Part shown: positions 24,483 to 37,256 of the stretch, piece by piece | Numbering within the stretch: the first letter of the stretch is position 1 | Layout: each line of letters starts with the position of its first letter | Assembly (NCBI GenBank): GCA_023053685.1 | Contig: JALIGW010000002.1 | Span: forward strand, 46,736,778 to 46,800,777 | DNA: 64,000 nucleotides | Direction: 5' to 3' | Source: Diadophis punctatus similis | Lineage: Eukaryota; Chordata; Lepidosauria; Squamata; Dipsadidae | Translations under genes and position numbers: made by a program | Notes under the pieces: model-generated | What the model saw: the letters and a program-made list of their open reading frames with translations, nothing else | Told to the model about the DNA's origin: nothing | The model's database searches: none

Positions 24483-25507
24483 AAATTCTATTGTATCTCA
24501 TCAAGAAAATATTGATGCAGATTTACCCAATTCTGAGTATTGTAAACCAGAATATATCTGTATCTCAATTCTGTATTTTCCCAATGTTTTTAAAATTTGT
24601 GATTCAATCAATAACTCAATCAAGCTTAAAGCATTTAATGAAGTATGTGCATGAAAAAATGCAGAGACAGGAAAAAATACTTGCAGAAGTGGATAGAAAA
24701 TGTTGCAACATGCATGTAAGAAGGTATGTGTGAGGAGCTGTGCCTGACAAACTTTTCATATTTTCATTAGCGTTTTTTTTAAAAAAATCATGAATACATT
24801 TGTAATAGAAAAAGAAATTTAAAGCTAAAAAATGAGAAAGTGATTCAAAGAAAGACCATCCCGCATTGAAATCTTCTGCTGAAGTAAGCTATTGCAATCT
24901 ACGGAGTATTCTGTCCATTAGCATATAGTGACTAGATTTGATTTTGTGTGAAGTTGCTTTCTGTGGGCTGATGCTCCCCCCCCCCACTTCTCCGAAAGCT
25001 TTCCTTTTAATATGGAAGATGTGAACAAACAAAATTATCAGCATAGTGGAATACAATTAATATGAGGGGAAAAACAGCAATATTTGCTTTGATACAGTAC
25101 ATCATGCACTGAAGTTACCATGTGCTTCCTACTATTTCTTGGCTTGCCTATGTTCCAAAATAGAACTTCATGCTTTCTGCTGCAGTGATTTACAGTTAGA
25201 TGAAGAAGCAGTGCCCTGGAGCTGAAGTAGCATGCAGTGAAGAAAACCCAGGATTTTATGAGCAAAATTCTCCCTCAGTGTATACACAAGCCCCGAAAGG
25301 TTTATACATTTGTTATACTGTGAAGATCAGTAGCATACTTTCTGGCCTCAGAAACAATACTACCATCCTCCCGGTAATTCTGTCTGTCAGCAGAAGAGGA
25401 CTGCCCAATGAATAATGCAGCGATATTTAAAATTTTTCATCTAGTATTCCGCTGCACTCATAAGTACAGTCAATTGGAAAATTTTACATAGGCAAATCCA
25501 TAATGAA
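24483..25507. other. No gene seen
   Basis: Unique AT-rich DNA. Confidence 0.4.
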
Positions 25508-25742
25508 ATTAATGAGAGCAGTTTTGTGTAGTGGTCAGATTACATCAGATTAGAAACTGGACTCCGTGATTTCTACTCTTGCCTGAGGCACAGAGCCAGC
25601 TGGGTGACCTTGGGGTAGTCACTTTCTCTCAAACAGAGGATGAAGCAATGCCAAACCACTTCTTGAAAAACCTTGCCAAGAAAACTGCAGGGACTTGGAC
25701 AGGCAGTCTAGGAGAATCAGACATGATTCAATGGAAGAAAAG
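25508..25742 (+). mobile_element. MIR-like tRNA SINE
   Basis: Head GTTTTGTGTAGTGGTCAGAT, then AGCTGGGTGACCTTGGGGTA with CACTTTCTCTCA, then CAAACCACTTCTTGAAAAAC and CTTGCCAAGAAAACTGCAGG. The GGGTGACCTTGGG block is the MIR/CORE-SINE signature. Its 3' part differs from the copy at 25854. Confidence 0.68.
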
Positions 25743-25853
25743 AATGAAATTAATAGCAAGTTGTGAAAATATTATTAAAATGTTGATATGGCTTTTAGGG
25801 AAGAATTATGTTTTAGATTGTGCCCAGAAAACCCATTTTTCTTAACCCTAATT

Positions 25854-25948
25854 GCAAGCCAGTGTGATATAGTGGTTAAGGTGCTAGGCTAGAAACCAGG
25901 AGACTCTGAATTCTAACCCTGTTTAAGGCATAAAAGTCAGTGACTTTG

Positions 25949-26027
<79 letters not shown>

Positions 26028-26400
26028 CTCTCTCTCTCTCTCTCCTTCCCTCCCTCCATCCCTCCCTCCCTCTCCCCCTCTCTTCCCCTTCCCCCTCTCT
26101 TCCCCTCCCTCCCTCCTTCTCTCCTCTCCCTCCCTCCTTCCTTCTCTCCCTCTCCCTCCCTCCCTCCTTCTCTCCCTCCCTCTCTCTCCCTCCCTCTCTC
26201 TCCCTCCCTCCCTCCCTCCCTCTCTCTCTCTCTACCTCTCTCCCTCCCTCCCCCTCCCTCCCCCTCCCTCCCCTCTCTCCCTCTCCCTCTCCCTCTCCTT
26301 CTCCTTCTCCTTCTCCTTCTCTTTTTCCCTCTCCCCAGGCACCTCACAGAGCTGTTATGAGGAAAATAAGAGGAGAATTATTATATTATAAATTTGTTCC
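25854..26400 (+). mobile_element. MIR-like tRNA SINE split by an expanded CT tract
   Basis: The head GCCAGTGTGATATAGTGGTT and GGCTAGAAACCAGGAGACTC lead to GTGACTTTGGG at 25938-25948. The core resumes at 26337 with GCACCTCACAGAGCTGTTAT and GAGGAAAATAAGAGG, equivalent to the MIR core CTCACAGGGTTGTTGTGAGG. Between them the ordinary TCTCTCTC of the SINE has grown to about 385 bp of polypyrimidine. Confidence 0.7.
25951..26335. repeat. Polypyrimidine tract (CT)n/(CCCT)n/(CCTTCT)n
   Basis: About 385 bp with almost no purines on the plus strand (isolated A near 26058 and 26234). Long frames across it are low-complexity SL/RE repeats, not proteins. Triplex-prone by composition. Confidence 0.95.
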
Positions 26401-28915
26401 ATCTTGATTTACTTATAAAGTAATAAAATGAAATAAAAATGTAATAAATAAAATACATAAATAAAAAATAAAATAAGCCATTGCTCCCAATGTCCTGTAA
26501 CCAAATGCTTTCTTTGGTCCTCTGAAAATTTGATTGAGTAAAAACTAGTGGAGATCATGCAAATAGAAAAAAACCAAGCTTATAAAATAGGTTTTCTGCA
26601 AACTTTCTCTATCACATTCCTCTAGCTTCTTTAACCATCTTTAAGAACTTTTTGACAGCCAATATATCACTTTAATAATATTTAAACTTATTTTTCCTTC
26701 ACATTAAATAAAGGAAAGGAATCAGGCAGAGTAATAATCCTTCGGTGGAAGCCATAAACAGATTAATTTCTATAATAGCCATCATAATAATATAATAATG
26801 GTAATGAGGATCCACAGAATAGATTAAAATTACATAATTATCTCTATAAATAAATAATACCAAAGCAAGACTGTATTTGACCAATAGTATGTTTGACTAC
26901 CTGCAGTCCATTTAGTCACCTTTCTAGTTATGACGTGTCTGTGGCATTTTTCTAAGCTTTGAAAAATGAATTCTCATGAAAGAAAGACCACTGACATTAA
27001 CAAGAACATAGTTCAAACTATTATGTTTATTTGCTTTCTGGGCAAAGATTCAACTGCTCCAAAATAAGGTATGTCCTCTTCAATTGCATAGTCTAATTTT
27101 TTTATTACTTTTGAGCCAATTTGAGTAGTTAAGGCTTAATATAATGTTCTCTTCCTTGGTCTATATCTTCCAAATTAACTAATTAAAAATGGCTATTGAA
27201 GGAAACTTTCCCTAGCATAAACCAATCTAATATTAGCTTTCTGTTATTCTACATGGAAATTCATCTATGAAGTTATGAAATTATGGATATTGCTACCAAT
27301 GTGCATGTGTGAAGTTCCCCATTCAAGAGACAGTTTGCCAATAGAAATTTACATGCATATTTTTATGTACAAATGCAAGTATGGCACCATCTTCAAATTA
27401 TGAACTAGCAGGCTACATAATCACTGTGTACCGCTTCAAATTTTGGCATGTCATAGTCTAATCTGGAACACCTTTACCAGTCGATTGTATGACTTCAACA
27501 TTAACCCTGTATATATTCTTTTCTCATTTTTTTCTTCAACATTTTGGTAAGTGATAAAGGTATTGAGCAAGCTGGCCCTTTGTATTCTATGCTTTGGTGG
27601 TTTTATTAAGGTATTGCCTGATTGTAAATTTTGTACAATGTCTTTCAGACCAACATAGTTTATTTCTGTTTTATTATATACTTCACTAATCACAATTTCT
27701 CGCTATGTTTTATCACATTTTTATGGAAAACGTAAATTATTCATAGTTTATTTTACAGTACAATAATTATTTATTGGCTACTTGTTCTGATTCAACAGTC
27801 CTCATACTAATACAAGAACTGCACAGGATCAGCTATCAATTTATTTTTGGAGTACCATTTTAAGAAATATGTCTTTGAGCATACTATCTCTGATTTTAAA
27901 GGTTCTCAGAATTAAACTTCTAATACTATTTATAATCCCAAGGAAAAATCCTTACTATTATAACGCTGCAGAAGCCCCAAAAGATCAACCTTTTTCCCCA
28001 AAAGAAAAACATTTTCTAACCACATCAAACCACATCAAAATAATGCTTGTATAATTTCTGTGAGGTTGATGTGAAAGTATATGAGGTTTCATAAATTAAT
28101 GTTTAAATATGCATTCTGCACAAAGCCTTTCTATGCATAGCAATGTTCTAGTAACACTTCTATTAGAGTTATCCCATTCTGTTTCTTTGTGTGTAGAACT
28201 GTCCTTACTATGTATTGGAAGGAGAATCCTTGGAGCATGTTCACCGACTTTACCTGCGGCTAAGATCATAGCACTTGTATCAAGAAGTTGCTAAAAAGCA
28301 TGCATAATTACTGTATCTCTTGTTATACTTACAATAAAGCAAATTGCTAACTCTTGTGAAAATGTCTGTTACTTGAGACCACCAATCTAATAAATCTCAA
28401 GAGCAGGCTCAAGAGCAGAATCTCTAAGACTAATTAAAAATCTGAGCAAAACCAAACCAGCATTTTCCATTTTAAAATCCATTGATGACTTCAGTGAAAA
28501 AGTTATGCCTACTTTCAAGCTGTCATAATTAATACTGCCATTTATTCTAACTAATGACATTCTTTGATACAATAGATTTCATTTTTATTCATACAAATAT
28601 GAAAAAATATGTAATCCTATTAAAAGAAAAGAAATTTAATTGCCATGAAAATATTGTGCAAACAGGATCCTAATGCAAAATGACATTGGAACTATGAAAG
28701 CCAATGGGCTCAGCTTTTTTAATGCAAAATTAATCTGAATACAGGCTCATTTCTCTAGCTTAATGACTGAAGAAATAAGCACAGTAACAAATTTAATAAC
28801 TGATTGCTGTCTCCCTTCCGAAGCAAAAATGTTGGAAATAGACACCATCATTTGTGCAAGGAGCAACTGAAATTGAAAAGGAAATCAAAATAATTCAGTT
28901 ACCCATTCCTGGATC
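26401..28915. other. No gene seen; 2.5 kb of unique AT-rich DNA
   Basis: The longest clean stretch of the window. I see no repeat family, no splice-flanked frame and no RNA gene; open frames stay below 85 codons and look random. Confidence 0.45.
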
Positions 28916-28923
28916 CTCCAGAT

Positions 28924-29053
28924 CAGGGGTATCAAACTCACGTTGTCACGTTGTCACATGACATATCACAACTTCCCCCCTTCACTAAACCAGATGTGGG
29001 CGTGGCCAGCCCGTGACGCATCCGGCCCATGGGCCCCGAGTTTGACAGCCCAG
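28924..29053. mobile_element. hAT-type MITE, 130 bp
   Basis: Ends CAGGGGTATCAAACTC and CCGAGTTTGACAGCCCAG. Flanks CTCCAGAT (28916-28923) and CTCTAGAT (29054-29061) match in 7 of 8 bases. Same family as 22380-22514, sharing GTGACGCATCCGGCCCATGG-like sequence in the opposite orientation. Confidence 0.88.
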
Positions 29054-29061
29054 CTCTAGAT

Positions 29062-29917
29062 ATTCTCTTCCAACACACGTGGATGAAATGGTTTTTATGT
29101 TCTGCACAGTTTCATGTTGGGAATTTGAGAAGATGAATGATGGCTTCTCATTCCTAAGTATAGCAATAATAATGAAAACAATGCAGTAAGTGAAGGCAAA
29201 GGGGTAAGATAGTCTAGATTGCACAATGGCAAGTAGAACTGTCTGAATATTTATAACTGACATTGTCAATTGTACTTTTTCCTGTATCTCTTCCTATTTC
29301 TGGTTGTTGTCCAATAAATCACCAGAGGAGAAACATAGTCAAGATTGAGACTTAGTTATGGACTCATCCAATTAAGCATTCTGGAAGGCATGATTGCTTA
29401 AGGGATTGAACAACATCTCAGTTTAAATTTTTTTTAATCCTATAAAGTATTGTACGCTAGTAATTGCTTATTAAATTTTCAACCCCCCCCCATGACAATA
29501 ACAAGTTTAAATTGATTGCTCAATGTGTTTAAAATAGAATCTGCTGAATACACAGCTAAAGAAATTGCTATAGGATCCCTTATAGTTAAACTTGATTGAA
29601 TGGCTAAACCATATAGCCGTTTATTATCTCTGTAAAGTGGAAGAGATTTCCTGAATTTCATAGCAGCCAATCTGATTAAATAATTCTTAAGGGAGGAAAC
29701 AAACTTTTGGAATGTGGAATGATCTGCCATTAAGTTTTGGAGAAAATGGGTAAAAACAACCTTGATTAATGACCCAGGTGTTATCAAAAAAAAAGTTTTG
29801 CTAAATCATCACATCACCTGCTGAACTCCTATCCCTTCCTGAGTGTTAAAGGAAACATCATGAGATCAAGATATAAGTAACACAAAAATGTTAGATCTAC
29901 TCATTTATTAAAATATA
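29062..29917. other. No gene seen
   Basis: Unique AT-rich DNA; a minus-strand frame at 29479-29787 has no recognised domain. Confidence 0.4.
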
Positions 29918-29925
29918 TATCAGTC

Positions 29926-30259
29926 CAGGGGTGGGTTGCTCTCTTACCTTGCTACCGGTGCACTGCACGCACATCTCCATGTTTCACGCCCGCACCCCCT
30001 CATGTGATTTTGCTTCTGTGCATGCACGGAAGCAAAATCTCGCTGAAATCTTGCACGCGCGCCCCCTCACAAGATTTTGGGGAGATTTTGCTTCCACGCA
30101 TGCGCAGAAGCAAAAAAGCCCAAAAATTCTTTTAAAAAGATGGTGACACGCGCGATGGACCGGCAAAGACAGCACTGGACCGGTCGCGCGCAAATTGCGC
30201 AATCGGCTGCTCCCTACCGGAGCTACACACCGGACCGCACCGGTAGGAACCCACCACTG
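29926..30259. mobile_element. hAT-type MITE (perfect 8-bp TSD)
   Basis: TATCAGTC at 29918-29925 and 30260-30267 is a perfect duplication. The left end CAGGGGTGGGTTGCTCTC equals that of 8829-9236; the right end CACCGGTAGGAACCCACC-ACTG equals that of 14197-14597. The interior again holds GAAGCAAAATC and GCATGCGCAGAAG blocks. Confidence 0.9.
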
Positions 30260-30508
30260 TATCAGTCCCTATTGAAATAAGAAAGTCCCCCATTCTGTTT
30301 GTTAGCAAGGCAGTCAAACAGCAGCCTTAAGATAACCCCATTTATTATTGGACAACAATATCAACTTGATAGCCTTGGAATTATCACTTTTGTACTTTGA
30401 CCAACTGAACTGCTAGCTTTACCACTGAATTTGTCTTTTCCATATTAATCAGGAGGTACTGTGAATCAGAGTCAACAGTGATTATGTTGGTGGAAAGTGA
30501 GTAAACAA

Positions 30509-30601
30509 GTGGAAAAATACTGCAAATAGCTGCAAGGAGTTTATTCAAAGCAAGCTGCAACCCTTGCTTTGAATAAACCCCAAGTTTCATACTTTTCCAC
30601 T
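30509..30601. repeat. Hairpin with perfect 16-bp core arms
   Basis: GTTTATTCAAAGCAAG (30539-30554) and its exact complement (30563-30578) flank an 8-base loop. Weaker pairing (GTGGAAAAATA with TACTTTTCCAC) extends the stem outwards to about 93 bp overall. Possibly a short MITE; no duplication identified. Confidence 0.75.
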
Positions 30602-30755
30602 ACTACTGAGAGTAACTGGATGGGAATTTTATATTCTGTAATATATTTAAATAGTGAGATCACTTCTGATCTTCCAAGGAATATGTTGACCTTATCAACT
30701 TGTATCTCTTCAACCATAGTTATGTCAGGAAGTAATTGGGGAAAAGGATTTATTT

Positions 30756-31129
30756 AATATGACCACAATTGAGCCCAAATTTTTTGTTGCTAAGCGAGAC
30801 ATTTGTTAAGTACATTTTGCCCCATGTTACAACCTTTCTTAAAAGTTGCTAAGTGAATCATTGCAATTGTTAAATTAGTTATATGCTTGTTAAGTGACCT
30901 TTTCCATTGACTTTGCTTGTCAAAAGGTCACAAAACCCCAGGACACTGCAACCATTATAAATAGGAGTCAGTTGCCAAGTGCCAAGTGTCTGAAATTAAA
31001 TTACATTACCATGTAATGTAATTAAAATGAAAAATGTCTTAAAATGAAAAATGGTCATGGGTCACTTTTCAGTTCAGTTATAACTTCGAACAGTCACTAA
31101 ATGAACTATTGTAAGTCAAGGACTACCTG
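30756..31129. mobile_element. Tc1/mariner-type MITE, second copy
   Basis: Reverse orientation relative to 6813-7203: AATTGAGCCCAAATTTT, TTGCTAAGTGAATCA, TCACAAAACCCCAGGACACTG and AGTCAAGGACTACCTG followed by TA at 31130. The left terminus is eroded. An insertion-like palindrome TTACATTACCATGTAATGTAA sits near 31002-31022. Confidence 0.72.
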
Positions 31130-31131
31130 TA

Positions 31132-32143
31132 TAGTTGAGTAAAGATCATCTGATGTTCTGCATAGTTTATCAGCATACTTATACTATCCATACTTTTCTT
31201 TTGTATTCTACTAGAAACAGAGCCTCTCAGGTGATAAATATTTACTGTATGTTCCTCTTGCTTGTCAAATAAATATAACAAAAGATAGGAATAAAATAAA
31301 CATAGGCTTAGCCAAGTAAACCAATCAGTTTGGACTGAAAATAAAGCCCCAATAACATGCACTGTTTTGTGAGTGCAGCAATAATTCTACCCCTCCGAAT
31401 ACTCCGGTGACTGAATTACTTGACAAGCCATTTGAAGTATAGTCAGTTGCCAGCTGCTATATCTAAGACTGTTCCAGTTCAGAATACCGATGCACAGTAT
31501 TTACAGTTTATGGTTTAAACATGCATTCATGGATCACTTTAAAGACAGCTCAACCTCTAAAGTTAGAAAAGCAATGTAACCAAAATGGCAGATCATTCTA
31601 GATTTAAGAGACATGAGATTATTATTCTGCACTGATTGTGAAACATGAGCACTGCAAGAGATGTCCCTGGTTTAGGGACTGATGGTAAGTGCTGTCATCT
31701 ATGATGGGTAGACAATAAGATTGAAAATGATGAGCCTGAATTAAGCTCTATATAAGTTCTCTTAACATTCTGTGTAGGGTCTCGAGCTTTGAGAAACCAC
31801 CTTAGTTTAGAGACACCTATACAAGTATATGCATAATAATTTATACATGGGATTCCTGTATGTGCAGGCCACTGGTGAAGAGATTTCTTTGACCCTGATG
31901 CAAATCTGGAATTTGTAAAAAGCCAAATAGGGATACAGCTTTTTTTCCCATCCTGATTCCAAACTTTTTCAAATAAAGAATGTGTGGATCAGTTACAGAT
32001 CAGATATAGCTCATATATTAAAAAAAAACAAAAACAAAAACAGCAGCAATAGGAACTGGAAGCAAACAAGTGCATCCATTTTGGGACAAGGACAAGTTAC
32101 ACTTCTAGCTGAGACAGTATGAAGATGGATGAAGTTCTTAGCT
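31132..32143. other. No gene seen
   Basis: Unique AT-rich DNA without recognised features. Confidence 0.4.
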
Positions 32144-32229
<86 letters not shown>

Positions 32230-32288
32230 TTCCTTCCTTCCTTCCTTCCTTCCTTCCTTCCTTCCTTCCTTCTTTCCTTCTTTTTTTT
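32144..32288. repeat. (CTTT)n/(CTTC)n tetranucleotide microsatellite
   Basis: About 80 bp of TTTC followed by 50 bp of TTCC, all pyrimidine on the plus strand. Confidence 0.95.
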
Positions 32289-32715
32289 AGAGAGAAAAAG
32301 GATGTATCTTACAATAATGCAGGACTTTGACAACACTTTCGGTTTAATGATGTGTGATCATGTGATATAGTGTGGGTTGCACAGTCAATTTAGGAAATAG
32401 TTTCTGCAAAAGAGCATTGCAGCTATATTGTTCTAAGCATGCAAGCCCTGTGTACTGTGAAAATGAGAGAGGGAAAGTAAGCCCTTTCATCCATTCTGGA
32501 AAGTGAATCAGAATATTTTTCCCCTGGAAGGCTATCTGGTTTTCTCCCAGCTAACTGTGGTGGATGAGCTCTGAGTGAGAAACATAAATCTGTTTCAAGA
32601 TTTATATCCCTCTTTTAGACATCCCTAGTGATACTATCAATAGGACATTATCTATTGTCCCTCTAAGTGTTGCCATGACAAGTCAATATTACTCATCGAG
32701 CCTGTTACCTGCCTT

Positions 32716-33088
32716 TATTTATTTATTTGTAAGATTTGTATGGCCACCCATCTTGGAGTACAATTCAGGGTGCTTACAATAACAATAAAACCACAAGAAC
32801 AGTTTCAAAAAAAAACTCAAAAGAAAAACCCAAAAGACCCCATCTCCCTCTACTATACTACCTTGGGGCAAGCCAGTTCTTAATGACCTTCTAAGAGGCT
32901 AAAAGGTGGGGAGAAGGGTGCTCTATAGTACAGGGGCTACTATAGAAAATGCACACTTCCTAACTCTCAATAGATGGAAACATGTAAGGGAAAGGACCTA
33001 AAGCATACCCATACCCATCTGATCTGGTGCGAGTGGACAAATACCCTCATGGAAAAGCAGTTCTGTAATTCATGTCCCATATAATTTT
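32716..33088 (-). repeat. Unassigned interspersed repeat with TAAA tail
   Basis: A TTTATTTATTTATTTGTAAG tail at the left followed by TGGCCACCCATCTTGGAGTA resembles the 3' end of common reptile LINE/SINE repeats on the minus strand. The rest is too diverged for me to place. Confidence 0.35.
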
Positions 33089-33117
33089 GTCTTCCAAAAT
33101 CCATCCATCTTATTTTT

Positions 33118-33770
33118 TTATTTTTTATTTATTTATTTATTTGTCAAACATGTATAGGATAATAGTAGTTTGTATAAACATAAGTAAAAAGTAACAATAA
33201 AAGAGGACAATAGAACAGTAGGACAGGGGCGGTAGGCACAGTGGTGCGCTTATGCACGCCCCTTACAGACCTCTTAGAAACGGGGAGAGGTCGACTGTAG
33301 ACAGTCTAAGGTTAAAGTTTCTGAGGTTTGGGGAAGAAACCACAGAGTCAGGTAGTGCATTCCAGGCATTGATCACTCTGTTGCTGAAGTCGTATTTTCT
33401 GCAGTCGAGTTTGGAGCGGTTTACATTTAGTTTGAATCTATTATGTGCTTGTGTATTGCTGCGGTTGAAGCTGAAGTAGTCATTAACAGGAAGGACATTT
33501 TGGTATATGATTTTATGAACTACATTTAGATCAGATCAGAGGCGACGTAGTTGTCAATTGTCTAATCCCAGTATTTCAAGTCTGATGGAATAAGGTATTT
33601 TGTTGTGAGCGGAGGAGTGAAGGATTCTTCTTGTGAAATATTTCTGGACTCTCTCAATTGTATTTATGTCTGATATGCAGTGCGGGTTCCAGACAGGTGA
33701 GCTGTATTCCAAAATTGGTCTAACAAATGTTTTGTATGATCTGGTTAGCAATGTAATGTAACTTGTTTTC
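33118..33770 (-). mobile_element. CR1/L3-like LINE, 3' fragment
   Basis: Minus-strand LINE with a TAAA tail at the left (33118-33142), a 3' UTR shared with 2275-2546, and a coding remnant at the right (33554-33751). It is 5'-truncated near 33770. Confidence 0.7.
33554..33751 (-). pseudogene. Non-LTR reverse transcriptase, post-palm remnant
   Basis: The frame reads SYKTFVRPILEYSSPVWNPH, then DINTIERVQKYFTRRI and YSIRLEILGL. This is the conserved LVRP.LEY.SPVW.P....I..IE.VQ...T.RI block downstream of the RT palm in CR1/Jockey-type LINEs. Only about 65 residues stay open, and reading beyond this point requires frame changes. No catalytic motifs remain, so it is a dead fragment. Clade assignment (CR1/L3-like) is inferred from this block and the TAAA tail. 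Confidence 0.7.
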
Positions 33771-34811
33771 TTATATTTCTTAACTTGTTTCTTAACTTGT
33801 TTTCTTATATTTCCATTTCTTCATAACAGCCAATATTACATTGTCCATTTGGGCAAGACTGGCTTTTGCCATGACACTTACTGGGTGGCAGTCTTCATTA
33901 TACCTGAAGGTAGTGGTAAAGCTTGGAGATAGAAGGTAAGCTGGACATATATTCTGTTCTTATCCAACATTTTGCTGCCTTCATGTGTTATGGAACATGG
34001 TATATCATCCCAGTTTAGAAGCATGCTTTCATTTGTGGAATGGAAACAGAATGCCTAATAATGTTTGAATCAGCTTTATGTTTAAAGGCTCTATTTTGCT
34101 GCAAAAACCCCTCCAATATTATAATATTTATTTTATCCTGAAGAGATATTACAAATTTACCAAGATTTTTCTGAGCTGGATTCAGATAATGTGTTGGATG
34201 GCCCCATCACTGGCTTAAGTTGCCCAATTCTTAAATAATTCTCACCGTGAATTCTTTTATGTGCTTAAAGATTACCCCTTTCTAACCTTTTGTTCTAAAA
34301 TTGAGAATTTGCAAGCAGAATGTCTTTTCAGAAGAGGAATGCATCAAGATTTTCTCATCTCTCTACAGTAATGAGGAATTTTGTTTTGTCTGCTCAATGA
34401 TTTTTTTAAAAAATAAAATAAAATATTGTGATCCAAAACAACTTTTTCTGTTGTAAAAATTTGTACATGTACCGGAGATGTTTGGGTTATCATAATATGA
34501 AATTACTTTCTTTTAATTTCTTTAATTTCTGTAGCCAGTATACATGCTTATAAAAATATGATTAAAGTGCTTTGAGTTTTGTGCAATATTGTTATTTATT
34601 GCTATGATTGTTTCTAATATACTAACTAAAGTGAATAGATTTAAAATGATTAGAAACATTGAAAGCTTCTAAAAAAAGAAAAGACGGTCAAAAAAGTAAC
34701 CAATAAAATTACAATGGATAAAAATCAAACTAAAAATCAAACATAACATCCACTGTGCCAATACAGGATAAATATATAAGAAGAAATTAATTAAAACAGA
34801 AGAGAAATCCC
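33771..34811. other. No gene seen
   Basis: AT-rich unique DNA, with a local near-repeat AACTTGTTTTCTTATATTTC (about 33757 and 33793). Confidence 0.4.
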
Positions 34812-35460
34812 TGGGAAAAGCAACATGAACTGCACTATTGTGTGTGTGTGGGGGGGGGGGGGAATTCATACATCCAAACCATATATGATAGAATTGGTCA
34901 ACTAAAAGAAAACTTGGCTCATAGCAGTGATGAGGGAGAAGAGGCATCTCCTCTTCTGAATGCAAGGGCACGCAGAGCTGCAAAAGGCAGGAATGGTTAC
35001 TCCGGAGGAGGTCTCCTTGGGAGTAAGACTTGGGGCTAATTGGCCACTCCCCTAGTCTACTTAAGGAAAGCAGAGGCAGCTGAATCCTCTGCAGGAAACA
35101 ACGTTTGGAAATCCATCTGGTCATAGTGTGCTTTGTGAAAAACCTCTGCTTGTTTCTCTGCTTTGGTTTGGTTATCAAGGATTACTTCTAGGCATTTTGC
35201 CAACTCTCTGAAGCTTCGTAAGATATCAAGACCTAATTGCTCTTTTTTGCTTTAAGACTTTTTGAACTGATACCAGCTATTAATGAAGACTAATTAGCAG
35301 CTGGTTGCTTGCAAGAAAAGACTGCTTTTAGATTGGTGTGTGCCTATCCACTGCTAAGACAGTTATTAGTAGTGGTTATTTGATTAAATAAGTTCGTACA
35401 AACTGTGTTGTGCTACGTTCTTAGCTGGGGCAGAACAATTATCACACACAGCCTGAAATA
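34812..35460 (+). mobile_element. Possible LTR-type remnant
   Basis: A G-rich run (34851-34861) precedes a 65-codon frame ending in an acidic then arginine-rich stretch (SSDEGEEASPLL, RARRAAKGR). It is followed by GGCCACTCCCCTAGTCTACT with a TTAAG TATA-like box and a T-rich tail with ATTAAATAAG near 35381. The order resembles the end of a gag-pol frame running into an LTR promoter, but I see no TG...CA ends or duplications. Tentative only. Confidence 0.25.
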
Positions 35461-36388
35461 ATGGTGCTGCTATTTTCTTTGTCTTTTTCAGCTTCACCAC
35501 TGTAGTGTCAACTGGAGACTGTTCACAAAGAGTCACTTCCAGCAACTGCCTGGACAATAATCCGGTATCATTGCTGCATGTATCATGAGACTGTGATACC
35601 AACTGGTTTACCAGATGTAGCCTTGGTGACAGAAGATGGATCTGGCATCTGTTTTCCATGCCCTACTAACTTGCAAACTGGATTACTGCATTGGAAAGCT
35701 TTTAAAAAGAGTTTGGAAATGTCCATTAGTCAAAGTGCAGCTACCAGATTGTTATATAATGCCCAGCTATCACAGTAAATGATTCCCATCATATTTCACC
35801 TGTTCTGGCAATCTATTTGGGCACAGCCCTGATTTAAAGCACTAGTATATTCCTTTAGAACATTGTGCATATTCAACGCTACAGGGTTTCAAAAGTTCTC
35901 AAATTCCTTTTCTTGCAACTCGTCCAAACAGGATGGCCAACATTCAGCAAACATTTCCAACCATCATAGAAGTCTTAAAGCAGGCATTTTTAAAAAATGG
36001 AGTGATCACTATGGGAATCCACTAATTAAGTTCTGTCACTCACTGATATCACTGCAAAGGCATTGATTTCCTGTAGAGTCATTCCTTTTGGTCAGCTGTC
36101 TTCAGGAGAAAAGCCTATGCATGTGCTCTTTGTACTTTGATTTTATAAGCCATTATCTTGATAAGACAACTTTACCTTTGAAAGCTTTCTTCTTTCAGAA
36201 CAGTTGTAGTGAACAAGCAGATGTCAGGAAAAAAAAGTTATTTGGAGTGACAGTGATGGAAGGCCAGATTTAATTAGAAGAACATATTGTGATTTTTAAA
36301 AAAAAACTTTTAAAAAAGCACCTGAAAAAGGCCACTGCGGGATATAGATAGATGATAAATAGGTTTTCCCAAATGTGTGTGTGTGTGT
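35461..36388. other. No gene seen
   Basis: Unique DNA; open frames of 60-67 codons have no recognised family. A short TG run occurs at 36375-36390. Confidence 0.4.
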
Positions 36389-36423
36389 GTAACATTTTTT
36401 GCTGATAAATGAAAATGAAGGGA

Positions 36424-36470
36424 GACTATTATAGATCTATTTCAAGCTATTTAGCTCTCATCAGATAGCC
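36424..36470 (-). ncRNA. Hammerhead ribozyme, copy 5
   Basis: Minus strand: GGCTAT, CTGATGA, stem II GAGCTA/TAGCTT (wobble next to the core, but a longer stem than in the other copies), GAA, ATAGATCTAT, A, ATAGTC. All core bases are kept; changes relative to copies 1-4 fall only in stem II and the free core position. Confidence 0.83.
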
Positions 36471-36482
36471 ATACCCTTACTA

Positions 36483-36535
36483 GGATTTGAACCTGGGCCG
36501 CCTGCCTGTAAGGCAGCAGCTTAACCTCTAGGTCA
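36483..36535 (-). promoter_or_regulatory. tRNA-like pol III promoter of hammerhead unit, locus 3
   Basis: A box TGACCTAGAGG (36525-36535) and B box GGTTCAAATCC (36483-36493) on the minus strand, with the anticodon-arm-like GCTGCCTTACAGGCAG between them. It lies directly upstream of ribozyme copy 5. Confidence 0.65.
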
Positions 36536-36718
36536 CAGGATCTCTTCCCTTATCAGCTCTTCACCAGGAAAGGGTTATATACTGTATGTTTTTTCTGTTG
36601 AATCATCCTGGTGTGCCCAAATATGGGAGGAAACATCACAGCTTCCTTTTGCCTTTCGGCCCCTCCAGGGACCATCCAGGCAGTTTCTATAGCCAACAAA
36701 CTATTTCATCTATATGTG

Positions 36719-36919
<201 letters not shown>

Positions 36920-37256
36920 CCTGTCCACTTTACATAATTGTAAGTATCAGCCTTGCTCTAGTTCAAAACATTAAGCCAATAAAAGTCTATTTTCTTCTGC
37001 TTTCAAGTTATACCTGAGCAAAGTCCAGCTACATGTAATAACTACTTTCTCTTGCATGAATCTATCCAGATCTGACATGGGATGCCAATTACCTGTCCTG
37101 TACATAGATACATGGTTGAATTTGAGAAAGAAAGTCTCATGGGTGAGATGAGGATCATGGATTATTCCTCTATTGAAATCCACTTAAATATCTTTCTCTG
37201 TTTTTGATAAGGGTTGAATATCTCTGATGTTTGTCCCCTGAGAGCTGCCAACCTAC

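Noticed and set aside
23817..24733. Two overlapping 230-260-codon frames
   Set aside because: They run through a hAT MITE and a CA microsatellite; repeated ACAEAKS-like blocks come from the MITE's internal repeats.
25937..26407. Long Ser/Leu-rich and Arg/Glu/Gly-rich frames
   Set aside because: Translations of the CT tract.
34669..35178. 169-codon minus-strand frame
   Set aside because: No recognisable domain, hydrophobic and proline-run segments from G/C runs; opposite strand shows a more plausible, still weak, LTR-type remnant.
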